Assembly: GCA_951802425.1 (NCBI GenBank)
Contig: OX637796.1
Location: forward strand, 2,232,001-2,296,000
Origin: Clavaria fumosa
Taxonomy: Eukaryota > Basidiomycota > Agaricomycetes > Agaricales > Clavariaceae
Direction: 5' to 3'
DNA: 64,000 nucleotides
Shown here one piece after another: positions 43,812 through 54,733 of this stretch (its first letter is position 1; each line of letters starts with the position of its first letter). The notes under the pieces are model-generated. The model searched no databases, was not told the origin of the DNA, and worked only from the letters and a program-made list of their open reading frames with translations. A program made the translations under genes and the position numbers.

Positions 43812-45126
43812 ATGTGTGCGCCTGTTTATAATCCCAGCATGGATCCTTGCCTTCGATTCTGCGCGTCCCGCGTTCTCATCCTGCGCAAAGCGCGACCGTC
43901 TCTGCGCTTGTCTTTCCGGTGTAGGTATGCTACCCATCACCAACGCCCGCCATCGCTCCTCCAGAACGCCGTAAAGCAGAAGGCTCGCGAGGCGATTCGC
44001 CAGGGTTCAGCAGGTCCATTTCAATGGGGTGTATCCCACTCTTTCGACCCGGACGAGAAGGTACCAAAATGGGAACAGTTGTCCGCGCGTGGAAAAGGTG
44101 TGATTGATTGCTTGAGAGCGTAATTGCATGACTGAAATCCTCACAACTTGTTGGCTGGCTGAACTAGTATTAAGAACGACCACGAGGACCGCCAATTTAA
44201 CGGTCATCCTGCTGGGCGCAGGGATCTCCGCGCTTCTAATCTACTCGCTGGTATCGGAGCTATTCTCCAAGAACTCGCCCTCTGTGTTGTATGACGCGGC
44301 CTGCGAGAAAATCAAAGCTTCTCCTCGAGTTCGTTTTCCTTCTTCGTAGTTCTCATTCAAGTGACACGCCTCAATAGGTCACCCGCTGCTTCCATGGCCC
44401 GCCCTCCTTCCATAAACAACCCCCTTCGGCAGTCCGTCCTCGACACCGTGACCGACACCGGCATGCTTTCTACCATGTCATGACGGATTCAAAAGGACGA
44501 GAGCATTTGATATTGCACTTTTATGTGCATGCATCCGAATCTGCCTCTCACAATGGCAGCAAGGAGCACCTTGGTTCCATCGTGGATTGGGCCAGGGACG
44601 CAGCGGCTTCGGCTTCCGATCTCACCCTGGACCAGTCGATAGATTGGACGAAGGCCCAGGCGGCCGACTTGTTGAAGCAATTCAAAAATGTGTTCCGATT
44701 CCTCATCGGGCGGCCCCTGGCGTCTCCGTCGCCAGTTCCACCAGAAGCCCCGCCCTCCGATATCCAAGACGACAGTGCAAAGTCAAAATCAGGACGAGCC
44801 TTGTGGGGACTCATCGATGTCTTTGGTGGTTTCAAGAGAAATGTAAGGCAAAGCGACTCAATGCGCGAAAGCGACAGTGGAGTGACGTACAGCGAGGGCG
44901 AGGTTCATGCTGATCTGATACGAGTAAGCCGTCTAGTCCTGGATGATGTCGGCTTTGTGCTTAGCTTCCGTATCAGAACAATGAGGGTTACTTCATATTC
45001 CGGTACCTTTTCGTGGATTTTCCATGTAGGTCTTTTCGATCCATTCACAGAGGCAGTGGTTACTCACTCGCTGGGACAGCATCGCAACATCGGCAAGAAC
45101 GGCTTTGGCTCCTTCGAGCAGATTGA
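43812..45126 (+). CDS. TIM21: mitochondrial TIM23-complex subunit Tim21
   Basis: Exons 43812-44097, 44168-44328, 44378-44923, 44977-45025 and 45080-45126 give 362 residues. The N-terminus is Arg-rich without acids (CASRVLILRKARPSLRLSF), a presequence; a second ATG at 43839 would fit equally well. One membrane helix (TANLTVILLGAGISALLIYS) anchors it in the inner membrane. The intermembrane-space domain follows (AVRPRHRDRHRHAFYHVM, REHLILHFYVHA, EGEVHADLIRNNEGYFIFRY, LFVDFP). Tim21 touches the TOM complex and helps pass precursors to TIM23. An insertion of about 100 residues (SASDLTLDQSIDWTK to GLIDVFGGFKRN) is longer than in yeast. The last intron (45026-45079) is my preferred reading; without it the end reads RSFRSIHRGSG but stops at the same codon. 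The C-terminus looks a little short for the family. Confidence 0.85.
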
Positions 45127-45282
45127 GATAATGCCTCGGTTGCCCGAGATAAACTTGAATGCCTGGTACTTGTTCAGATTGTATTTGATCTCAATGTTTT
45201 TATTTATGGACGTAGCATGGCTTTCAATGAAATGTCATTGTGTTATACAAAGCGTTGAATGTGAGGGATGATGCATGATGTA

Positions 45283-45870
45283 TCAGTCTGCATAAAGCTT
45301 CTGTACACGTTTGAGAATTGAATCTTTCGACGGATCTGGAAAGAATTGAGCGGCAAATTCAGAGGGAACGAGGAAATGTGTCCACCGTATGGATAATCCT
45401 TCGAAGGTATCTCGAGTAAAGCGGGGAAAGCCTGATTGTACTTATCAACTGTTGGTCGAATTTTCTCTGCGATCTGCCACGGAAAGATATGTATAAGAAA
45501 GGCACATGTACACAAGCACCCGGACTACGGACGTGTTGGTTGATGAGGAGGACAGCAATATCACGCCGTTCTGTGAAGTCTTGGAACGCCGCCTCGATTG
45601 CAGAGACCGGAGTTTCTGCATAGAGGGCTGCTTGCCAAAGGCCGAAAGTACAACGAGGGTCGAAGTACGCACTAGCGTCGACAACGAGGAAATTCTTCCT
45701 CTGGTGCTCGTTAACATGACCGATGCCGGCGAGCAAAAGACCTGTGATGGAATCCTGGAAGGAAACGCGTTAACCCGGAAACGTTTCCTGAAAAGCGGCG
45801 GCAGGGGACCGGCCTCGTCACCGATGACAGCGATCAGGTTTCGGTCCTTGAAAATCGTGCTCGTTGCCAT
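45283..45870 (-). CDS. VMA7: V-type ATPase V1 subunit F
   Basis: Exons 45814-45870, 45673-45754, 45533-45615, 45386-45473 and 45283-45335 give 120 residues (yeast Vma7 is 118). Family signatures are all present: [72 protein letters not shown] and [14 protein letters not shown]. Subunit F is part of the central stalk coupling V1 ATP hydrolysis to proton pumping at the vacuole. The first intron has to start at GC (GAG|GCCGGT) to give the IGDED junction; no GT donor fits the phase. The start codon is only 74 bp from that of the divergent ECD gene, and the 3' end converges on TIM21. Confidence 0.93.
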
Positions 45871-45944
45871 AGTCGTTGAGAGCGTCGCATTGACCGACAC
45901 GCCCGTCGCGTGACTTACGCCGTCAGCGCGCCGCGCTCCTCGTC
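45871..45944. promoter_or_regulatory. 74-bp bidirectional promoter between VMA7 and ECD
   Basis: The two start codons are 74 bp apart, so each gene's core promoter must overlap the other's 5' leader. I see no TATA box. Confidence 0.5.
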
Positions 45945-48900
45945 ATGACTTCACCGACTTCTGCTCGGAAAAGTGAGATGAATATATTCCACAGGCCACC
46001 TGGGATTGGAGAAGATGCGCTGCACTACACTCTCTACCCTCCGCTAATTTACACAGACAAGACATCCGCAACGTCCCTAGCGGCATGCATCGAGGCGCAC
46101 GTCGAGTCGCTGCTACCTGATTTCCTGTGGCACCGCGATGCGTTCGAGCTGAAGGTGGTGCAGGATCCAGACACAGGCGGAGGCGATCGATGGATGCTGG
46201 AGGGTAGGGTGCGGGTTGGCGATAGCATCGACGACGAGTGGTGTGTCGTGTGGTTGCTCAAGGAGATCAGTGCCAAGTGGGACGCCGTCATAGGGCGCGT
46301 ATTGTCTCCTGGCGCATATTGCAGCTTTCCTCACAGTGGCGTGCAGCGTATATGATTCAGACGGTGATTTTCTGCTCATCGAAGCGGCAGATGCGCTGCC
46401 TGCGTGGATCCAACCAAGCAATTCCGAGAACAGGGTGCGCCTCGCTCCATTTCGCAGTGGAGGTGAGAATCCGGTTCCCCTGATACATGACTGCGACCTG
46501 CTATAGGTTTGGATTTTTAATTCACACCTGCATCTCATCCCCTTGTCCTTTGTGTCTCCGTCGTCGTCGTCGTTTAGGAAGCGCCGTAAGCCCACGCTCT
46601 TTGGCTCGGAAAACAGTGATGGAGAAGACAATGTGGGCGGTTACGAGGATGACGAACCGTTTCTTTGTATCAAAGATGCTTTGGCTCTCGTCAGGGACCA
46701 AAGAGCAGACACTAGAGCCCCAGAGGCCATGGAACAAATCGTGTGGCGAAGGGTCTCAGGGTATGATTATTGGAATTCGCCATTCGGGCTGCTCATGCAT
46801 ATGTCCAAGATATCCAACAGCCTTGAGGAACCATGTTCACATAACCAAGGCTCACCTTCCCGTCGACATCGCCAGCGCTTTGTCTTCGGAGCCTGCTCTG
46901 GTACAGAAAGCCATCGAGATCTTCTACACTCGTGACGCGACTCAGCTGCGCGTACGTCTATGCTCTCGTACATCGTAATTTTTCTGAGAGCATTCGGCAT
47001 TGCAGGCCTCACACCGAATGTCTCGTTTTCCGCCGGAGCCGTCGGTGCTCACAACGGTAGCAATGACCCGAACGGGATATGCACAGCTTGTCGGTCAACG
47101 ATTCTACCCGCCAAGACCATTCGGCGCCTTCAAGGAGCTAGAAGGAAGTAAGGAGTGGAAATGGCGGGATATCGGGATGAAAATTGTTCGCATATGATAT
47201 GCAGACGCATCATAATTTGCTCACACGAGACTGCCCCCAGGCATGTGGCTTTGAGATGCTCTATCAGGAAAGCAAACGGCGGACTGACATATCTGTGGAA
47301 GCGATCCAGTCGTCGGTTGCGTTTCCCTTTCATTCCTTACCGATGTCATCTCATAAGCTGACAACAGGACTCGGCGAAGAAAGATGCGCTTGCGCGAGAT
47401 CCAGCCTACATGAAATACAAAGAGAACCTTGTTTCCGCAGGTTATTTCAAAGGCGAACGTGAGGGCTCTCAGCTCTGGAAAATGTTAGAGGACAAGGCTG
47501 TTCAGGCCTTTATTAGTACTCAACGCCACAAGTATGTGTGATTTGCCTGTATTTGTGGTCCTGCTGTGTTGCTAATGTTGGCCTTGGTAGCGACTCAGTA
47601 CGCCTATCGTTCACTGCTCAGGTCACAGCGGCTATCTCCAAGGCCAGAGATGATCCAATGCATTCTCGAGAGGAGGATTCTGAAGATTGGTTGCAAATCG
47701 ACACCCAACATCTCGACAACATGCTGGAGGGAACGCTTGGGACCAAAAGCACCTCGGATAGAGAAGATGTGCAAATGGGAGGAGAAGAAGTGGGCGAGAA
47801 ATTGGCCAAAGATCAGGCTGCACGGTTAGTAGATCTGGCCAAGAAAGTGGAAGCATTCGTTGAAGGTGAGGGCGGGTTGGAAGGTGCCCAATTCGAAGAG
47901 TGAGATTCCAACTCCCCGACCCTAATTGATCAGCTACTGATCATTTTGAAAGCGAGGAATTCTCAGACGAAGACGTTGGGATGGACGACATATCGGATTC
48001 CGGTGACTCTGATGGCATGGGAGAGATCGCTGACCGCAAGGGTAAGAAAAGACTAGAAGACGACGACACCGCGGCGAGACAAGCTGCCATGGATCGGTTG
48101 GTGCCTGCATTGGATCCCTCCGATTTTGGTCGGATGCCGCCGTCGTTCCATGAGAACTCTCAGCGAGTCGCACGACCAACAGAAGATGTGATTGAGCAGT
48201 CCGAACCATCGCCCTCAGTCACAGGAGGCCCAGCGGCCAGCCCGCCGCGTCCCAAGCATATCCGCGCCCCCATACTCGTACGTGACAGGTACGAAGGGGT
48301 CGACTCCGATGACGAGACTGATTCAGAAGAGGAGCGCCTCAACGATGCGGAGGACGATGAGGCACCCCAGGTCGTCGGTGAGGTTGAGATTGATATGGGT
48401 GAAGAGGCGGATGAATTCTTGGAGTTCTCGAGACAGGCTTTAGGTATCAGCGACGAGCAGTGGCGTGGGATTGTGCAAGATCGCAGGGCAAGAGGAGGTC
48501 TGTCAAGCACCTTAGTCGCTGCATATGCGCAATTGACGTTGTTCACAGCTTTCATTCCAACAGGTGTCTCGTCCAACAGACAGCTGTCGACCGAGGAAAC
48601 CGCGGCATCTACATCTTCTCCGGACGCTTGTGCATCAGGTCTTCGTCCAAACGTGAATCGTAATCTCGATTCTTTTGAAGCCGTGCTCCAAGCCATGGAT
48701 GAGGAACTAGCGCAAGCAAAAGCAGCGCGAAAGGAAGCTAACAGATTGGTCGCAAAAGATGGAGGCGATAAGAAAGCAAAGGAAGAAGATACCCCACATG
48801 ACATCGAAGCTGCCATGGACCAGGAGCTCAAGGCCGCCCTCGAGCGCGAAGCTAGTGAGGAAGACGATAATGAGGATGAGGAGCCTATGGATTACGGGTT

Positions 48901-49012
48901 GATCAAGAATTTTTTGGAGAGTTTCAAAAGCCAGGCAGGAATGTCTGGACCAGTCAGCACTCTTGCTGGACGGCTCCAATCGAGGTGGAGCACAGAAAAG
49001 GATCAATCGTGA
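45945..49012 (+). CDS. Ecdysoneless/SGT1-family regulatory protein
   Basis: Ten exons (45945-46294, 46347-46434, 46507-46760, 46810-46951, 47006-47185, 47241-47315, 47368-47531, 47591-47899, 47953-48497, 48564-49012) give 851 residues. Conserved blocks are DGDFLLIEAADALPAWIQPS, NRVWIFNSHLHLIP, RNHVHITKAHLPVDIA, ACGFEMLYQES and KMLEDKAVQAFI. The C-terminal half is acidic and rich in Glu, Asp and Ser. Relatives (Drosophila Ecd, human ECD, fungal SGT1 of Pfam 'SGT1') affect the cell cycle, splicing via PRPF8 and transcription of glycolytic genes. It is not the Hsp90 co-chaperone Sgt1. The first intron would have a GC donor (GG|GCGCGT). The ninth intron (66 nt) is stop-free and in frame, so a retained form of 873 residues is possible. 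The second in-frame ATG (MNIFHRPPG) at 45978 could be the true start. Confidence 0.85.
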
Positions 49013-49182
49013 TTCTCGTACCAGTAGCGACGCCTATGCCAAAGCACAAGCTCTGTAAGTGTAGTAGTACTACCATTGTGACACTACAGTGCGCGCGCTA
49101 TGAGTTCGGTTGAAGGAGAAGTCTGCCAGTAAGAAACACCATCAACGACATTGCACCTACACCTATCGCACTGAAGTTGGCC

Positions 49183-50057
49183 ATGATCCACGCGGTGCTC
49201 ATCTGTCTAGTCTACATTCTTTTGCTACAACTAAACGTGTCGCTCACGAATCCGTCCGTCTAGTCAACACCTCCGGTGTCCCCCGGCTGACCAAATTCTA
49301 CACCCCGTTGCGAGAGCCCTCGCAGAGCCTGATCGCCAAGATCTTCTCGCTGGTCTCTACGCGCCGCGCGAGCCAGTGCAACTTCCTCGAGGCCCCCGAG
49401 CTCGAGTCGGCGCTGGCGTTCAAGGGGGGTGCGACGGGCAGCTGCAGGGTCGTCTACCGCGACTATGCGACGCTATATTTCGTCTTCGTGGTCGACGGCG
49501 CGGAGAGCGGGCTGGGCATACTCGATTTGATACAGGCGAGTAGCGGGGAGAACCCGACTTCTGTGCACCCGTCGTCTAACCTGAACTTATGCGCACCCCT
49601 TCTGTTTTTATTTTAGGTGTTCGTGGAGTCACTCGACAGAGCATTCACGAATGTGTGTGAGTTAGACCTTGTGTTCCACTTTGACGAGGTGCGCGTTTTC
49701 TCTTTCGTTCAAGCGGGGACTGAGCATATATCTCTGAATCTCGTCAGGTGCAACACATTTTGGAAGAGGTCATCCAAGGTGGCCTGGTAATGGAGACTAA
49801 TGTGGAGGAGATCGGCCTTGCTGGTCCGTGTTGTCTCCATTCATCCCACCGCATTGGCAATCCCTTCATTTCTGTTTTTTTGTTATTAAAAAACAATACC
49901 AATCTACTCTTCACATCTAGTGCGAAACGCCGCTAGGGCTCGCAGGGAGTCCTACGCATCCGCAAACCCACTTTCCCTGGGCGTAGGCGGCCCCCGAAGC
50001 GTCAACCAATCGGGTACGCTCGGTTGGCTAACAGGGCGATTCACTGGAACAGGCTGA
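49183..50057 (+). CDS. APS3: AP-3 adaptor complex sigma subunit
   Basis: Exons 49183-49204, 49264-49535, 49617-49688, 49748-49823 and 49921-50057 give 192 residues. Longin-fold signatures of sigma-3 are clear: MIHAVLIFNTSGVPRLTKFY, CRVVYRDYATLYFVFVVDGA, ESLDRAFTNVCELDLVFHFD and ILEEVIQGGLVMETN. AP-3 sorts cargo from the Golgi to the vacuole. The second intron (49536-49616) has a GC donor, CAG|GCGAGT, and joins LDLIQ to VFVES exactly as in relatives. A C-terminal tail of about 40 residues (ARARRESYASANPLSLGV) extends past the core. Confidence 0.93.
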
Positions 50058-50272
50058 GGGCTCTCCAGTGTCTTGGGTCGCACTCTTTTAGGACAATACA
50101 TCCGTGCACCATCGCATAAGGCTAGGGTGATTGGCTTGATATATATTTCTCATCTTTTCGCACGGTGCGCGAGGCAACAGAGAATACCTCTGTATCGAGT
50201 GTGACGCCAAGCGCATGGAAGCCAAAAATGCAGGGAAGGAAGGAGACGATCATCAATGGATCGGATGAGCCC

Positions 50273-51604
50273 TTAACCACCAGGCGCAGGAGGCAAGGTC
50301 AGCGTGCCTGCGGGACGTGGCAAGGTCGAGTTAGTCGAATGGATCCACGCGCACACCACACGAATGTGGCCAAGCAAAAGGAAAAGCCAACTTACGTTTA
50401 CGCTTCTTCTTAGCGGCGGGTACAGGGCCCTTGAGCGCGGCGAACGCACCCTCGGGTGGCGTCGCCGGTGTCTCAGGCATGGTGGTGGACAGTTCGCCGC
50501 CCGCTGCTGAAGACAAGACCTGAGGCACGGGCGCGGGCGAGGCCGGCCCAGCAGTGGTGCTCGCCGGCGGGAGCGACGACGGTAGAGGCGCACCCTCCGT
50601 CGTTGACAGGTGCGCGGGCAGCGGCTTGTTCGAGTGGGCAGCCGTCGTGCGCATGGCGTTGAAAAGGAGCAGGGTGTTCTGCAGCTTCCGCGGAAAGGGA
50701 GACGCCGTGGCCTCGCCGTCAACACCAGCACCAGCACCCAGCGTGTGTGTGGGTTGGCGCAGACGATCGGGGTGTGCGCTGGATGGTTGTGACTGCTGTG
50801 AGGGTGCATCCTCAGGGGCGCCTGCACCGCGTTTTTTACTCGCGTCGTCGGCGGTGGAGGGATCGGCGATCGGCCACACGAAGCCGGTCCGTGGAGTGTA
50901 GTCTGGCTTGTAGGTGCGCAACGTGTCCAGTGAGGACTGCAACGACTGCAAGGAGGTGAGCTGTGCATGTGATGGGCCATCATCGTCATTTAGGGGACTG
51001 GCAAAAAGAAGGGCGCACGAGACGGTTTGACAACACCGTGTACACGTCAGGAGACTGGTAAATGCGATTATTCATAATAAAGTAGGCCGCTAATGGGCGC
51101 ACTGGAGGTCACCGACTGTCAACAACGCTATCCCGAGGCGGAGAAGAGACAAGATACGACTGCCTCAGACAGACACACCTTCATCCGGCGAGAGCCGCTC
51201 CCGCTTGTGTATGATAAACAGACCGGGCGGGTCTGCGTGCACGAGCGCGAACTCGATGCCCGTGAAGCGTCTGCGGCGTTTCTCCCGTTCAGTCTCCCCG
51301 AAAGAATGAAACGGGGTTGGATGGTTACCTCAGCTCCTCGGCCTCATTCACGATAGGGACGCCTGTATGCACCGTCTGCATGCGCAGCACCTGATTGTTG
51401 CTTTGCTTGTCGTAGAACATCGACTTGGAGAAGTACTCAAACGCGTTTGCCGTGTCGAGCGGGCCATTCGCCTATAAACAAGGACATTGAGTGTCTACCT
51501 TGTGTTTTCGGGTTCGTAGAAATGGAACATACTTGGATCCATTCATGCCAGATAAAGAATCGATGGCTGAAGTCGTCTGGTGGATGTAGGTCGTCGGCTT
51601 CCAT
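50273..51604 (-). CDS. MED6: Mediator head subunit MED6
   Basis: Exons 51533-51604, 51329-51471, 51179-51270, 51019-51101, 50396-50960 and 50273-50307 give 329 residues. MED6 signatures are DDFSHRFFIWHEWIQANGPL, AFEYFSKSMFYDKQSNNQVL, RRFTGIEFALVHADPPGLFI and RPLAAYFIMNNRIYQSPDVY. The C-terminal third is Ser/Pro/Ala-rich and ends in a basic KKKRKR stretch. MED6 bridges the Mediator head and middle modules and is needed for activated RNA polymerase II transcription. The short last exon adds TLTLPPAPGG. All introns are GT-AG. Confidence 0.92.
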
Positions 51605-52156
51605 GTAGCCACGGAAGTCATTCAAACGGTCGATACACAATTACACTTGAGGTCACGTGTATATACAATGTGTTAGCTAGCATCATGTCATGTACAACAC
51701 AACGAGAGAAAAAAATTAATAGAAGACGTCATAGAACAAAACGGCAAGCGAAGCAGACACAGTACGATACGATTTACAGGAGTGTTCATTCACCAGGGGA
51801 GGGAGATTTACTTTGTCGCATAAATGAACCTCAGATGAAGCAGAACAGGCTGGGGAGACGGGATGGGGGTCGAATCAAAGGAGAGGGCGAAAACGGAATA
51901 CGAGCATCTGGTGGTCATCACCGTCGCGGGGCGCTGGCGCGCAGTACGATAGATGACACAACGAGAAGTGCTCGGCGTGCTTCGTCTTGGAAAGCATGCA
52001 TAGGGACGCGGCTGTTTACGTTCGGCCAAACAAGGCTAAGGTGTGGTTACGCCTCCTTGCTCTGTCCAGAAGTTAGCGACGGTGTAAAACGCAACGCAGA
52101 ACGACGAAGAGACGGACTCGTAAGATTCAATTCAGATTTATATAGATGACGGTAGT
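51605..52156. other. intergenic region between MED6 start and C2H2 gene end
   Basis: Holds the MED6 promoter and the C2H2 3' flank. No gene seen. Confidence 0.5.
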
Positions 52157-53281
52157 TCACGTGTCGGTGTCATCACGATCGCAATCGCAGGGCGTGGGTC
52201 TGCCAACCCAGCCCTTACCGCAAGACTCGCACCAGCCCCTGGCGGCCTTGTCGACACCAATAGCCTTGCGAGCGGGGTGGTACAAGCTGTGGTTCACGGA
52301 GCCCTTTTCGCCGGTCTTTTGGGTGCCGTGCAGACTGATTTGGTGGCGCGCAAGATCGTGCTTGCGGCTGAACGCCCGGCCGCAGGAGGGGTGAGAGCAA
52401 ATGAAAGGTTTGAGACGATTAGGATCATGGGTGGCCATATGTGTCTTGAGATTGTATGCGCGCGCAAAGGCTGGTAGAAGAAAGAGTGAATATGATGTAG
52501 CGGAGGGTAAAAGAAAAGACATACCGCGGGTGCAACTGTTGCACCTGAATTTCCTGCGAGTGTCGCTCTTGCGATCGGGCTCGCTCTCACCGCTGGACGG
52601 AGTAGAGGGCATACCCCTGGAAGCCGAGTTCACGTTCGTAGGAGAAACAGTATGACTGTACTGGAGTTGGGGGTGGAAGTTGAAAGGGGTAGAAGAATGG
52701 CGACCATTGGCGGGGGTATAATCTGAAAAGCTGGAAGGCATATCGAAGGCCTTGGGTGGGGAGGAGAGCAACTCCGGGCTGCGCGGGGGGGTGGGGGGCA
52801 AAGGGCCGAAAGAGTTAGGATCGACAGTGGTAGGTAACGAGGTAGCGGGGTCGAGGGAAGACCCGTACTCTGAGACGTTTTCGACGCGGAACTTCTGGAA
52901 GTCCATCTCGAGGTCGAGGGGGAAGGTGGATGAAGTATAAGGAGAACCTGGGTAGTTGTAGAATGACTCAGAGTAAGTGGACAAAGAGTCGTAGGCAGAC
53001 TCTGAAGAGACGGTGAGGGTCGAAGGTGGGCCACAAGTGGGGGTATCGTGTCTCAATCTAGAGTAAGCGTCGTTTGGGTCAACGGTAAGCAACTGGAGGG
53101 AAACGGGGCCAAAAGCCGCGAGGCTTTTCTCGATCTCCGCTTCGAAGAGATCTGGGTGGGGTGCGATGATGTCTGAGGGTGAATCAAACGAGTAAAAGTC
53201 GAGGCTGCTGGTGACTTTCTTTGAGTTTGAGTAGTCGTTGGTGTAAGCCTCGAAGGCATCTACTGCGGAAGAGTCGAACAT
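52157..53281 (-). CDS. C2H2 zinc-finger transcription factor
   Basis: Exons 52525-53281 and 52157-52470 give 356 residues. A disordered Ser/Pro/Tyr-rich N-terminus of about 235 residues, probably regulatory, precedes two C2H2 fingers. The first is FRCNSCTRAFARAYNLKTHM...H, split by the only intron; the second is FICSHPSCGRAFSRKHDLARH...H. A short Cys-rich tail (CESCGKGW ... CDCDRD) follows. Two adjacent fingers of this kind are seen in many fungal regulators (Crz1, Msn2 and Azf1 types); I cannot assign a specific one. The intron (52471-52524) is in frame and stop-free, so unspliced RNA would add 18 residues inside finger 1 and break it. Confidence 0.85.
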   Translation of the reverse strand: MFDSSAVDAFEAYTNDYSNSKKVTSSLDFYSFDSPSDIIAPHPDLFEAEIEKSLAAFGPVSLQLLTVDPNDAYSRLRHDTPTCGPPSTLTVSSESAYDSLSTYSESFYNYPGSPYTSSTFPLDLEMDFQKFRVENVSEYGSSLDPATSLPTTVDPNSFGPLPPTPPRSPELLSSPPKAFDMPSSFSDYTPANGRHSSTPFNFHPQLQYSHTVSPTNVNSASRGMPSTPSSGESEPDRKSDTRRKFRCNSCTRGMSFLLPSATSYSLFLLPAFARAYNLKTHMATHDPNRLKPFICSHPSCGRAFSRKHDLARHQISLHGTQKTGEKGSVNHSLYHPARKAIGVDKAARGWCESCGKGWVGRPTPCDCDRDDTDT

Positions 53282-54057
53282 GTGTAACGACGAGGATGGG
53301 ATGTCCAGGTGATGAAGGGTGGAGTCAAAGATGCGGGAGAGTAGTCAGCAACCCTCGGCTGCTCCCCTTGTATTGATGACATGATGACTGTAAGAAAAGA
53401 GCTGCTGCGGAGATGGAGAACAAATAGATGTCAATAGACACGTGTGCTGTGCAGCAAATTTCTCCGCAGCAGTGACTCACACTCCTCTACCGTAGCCAAA
53501 AAAATTCATATAAATATATATATATAAACTTCCTTCTTACTACCACTTTGCTGCGCCTTTTACACGATGTCTGTCTGGGCATGCGTTTTAGGTGTGTTCA
53601 AGAGAGTCAATTTCTGAGGCTGTGTGGGTCCCATATCATTTCGTCAGCTCAACGGCTGGTCATGTGACATCTGAGTCATTTAGTCATGTGACAATCGAGG
53701 CAGTGGGTCATGTGATAATCAAGGAGGCGGTGGGTCATGTGATAATCGAGGAGGCGGTGGGTCATGTGATAATACATTCTTTGTTTTTTTTGGGTCAGCA
53801 TTTTTCTTGTGCAATTGTATTATTGAATTGGGAGTAGGGAAGGTATTGGGAGTAGGGAAGGTATGTAGGTGGAGGTTGAATCTCCTTTGATGAGAGTGAT
53901 CGCGGTTTACTTGGCACGGTGATAGAAGAGGCTGTGTGAATGTGGCAATTTCACGTACTAGGCTCACCAGGCACTCGAAATTGATTGCATCTTGCTTATA
54001 TAAGCGTTGTGAGTCTTTTTAGCGAACAACGAACAAGCTAAAATTTCCTTCTGACGT
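53282..54057. other. C2H2 gene promoter region with tandem repeats
   Basis: Contains a short AT tract (ATATATATATATA near 53515-53528), the TCATGTGA repeat array and a duplicated GGTATTGGGAGTAGGGAAG-like block near 53830-53860. No gene seen. Confidence 0.5.
53660..53769. repeat. five phased TCATGTGA motifs in degenerate tandem repeats
   Basis: TCATGTGA occurs at 53660, 53684, 53708, 53735 and 53762 (spacing 24, 24, 27, 27). The last three sit in near-identical 27-bp units built on GTGGGTCATGTGATAATC. CATGTG is an E-box, so the array may bind a bHLH-type factor; single copies occur at 42922 (H3 upstream) and 59366 (NIP30-like gene upstream). Confidence 0.75.
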
Positions 54058-54543
54058 ATGTGCTATAGATTTCATATCAACGCGTTTCAGGGGGCGCTAA
54101 TTATGCCTCATTTTGAAGTCGTTCCTCTACCTTATGTCCTTCGACGCATTATTGCTGGATTGCGCTCGTTCAATGCACCGTCGATTCCAAGACCTTTGTT
54201 GAGAAATGACACATACAGTACCCTCGATTCCTTCGAGCTCGCACCAATGAAAAAAATATTCAATCACAAACGTAGTCTTGGCACAGAGACCTCCGATTTC
54301 GATTTGAAATTTTCTTGTCAAGCCTTGCCTTTTTGGTTGCACGGCGAGCTCACTGGATCGTCCGAGGCATTCCAATGTTCCGCGCCCACTGCTGTGTCTA
54401 CTGTTTGTGTCGGGGAGTCCGGGAGATTGTTGTCCCTCGGGCCTCGTCAGTTTTTTATATATCAATCTGGGACCACTGGATCTAAGTATCAAGGAAGCGC
54501 GGCGCTGACGCAGATGCTGGCGTTCACAGGGTTTGCGTTCTGA
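54058..54543 (+). CDS. doubtful open frame, 161 residues
   Basis: An ATG-started frame without recognisable domain (starts MCYRFHINAFQGALIMPHF, ends AFTGFAF). Both strands are open over much of this interval, so coding direction is uncertain. It could be an orphan gene or chance. Confidence 0.2.
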   Translation: MCYRFHINAFQGALIMPHFEVVPLPYVLRRIIAGLRSFNAPSIPRPLLRNDTYSTLDSFELAPMKKIFNHKRSLGTETSDFDLKFSCQALPFWLHGELTGSSEAFQCSAPTAVSTVCVGESGRLLSLGPRQFFIYQSGTTGSKYQGSAALTQMLAFTGFAF

Positions 54544-54733
54544 TGTGCTGGGGTCTTCGCCAATTCAACCTAATATCACACCGTCGTCAGGGATACTCAC
54601 AAAAACCGCGCATTTGGTCTTCTAGTGCAAGGGGGTATATTCAATTTGCCTTCCTTATAATCCTGGGAGTCTTGTCTCATCCATCTCCCAACTCTCTCTT
54701 CTGCTGCATACGCCCCAACAAGTCTGTCGCACG

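Noticed and set aside
45945..49012. Hsp90 co-chaperone Sgt1
   Set aside because: The name is shared, but there are no TPR, CS or SGS domains; the conserved blocks are those of the Ecdysoneless family.
53655..53775. CRISPR-like array
   Set aside because: Units are adjacent near-identical minisatellite copies without unique spacers, in a fungal nuclear genome.
54127..54492. Antisense open frame opposite the doubtful 161-residue ORF
   Set aside because: No domain, no splice context; mirror frame of a chance or orphan ORF.
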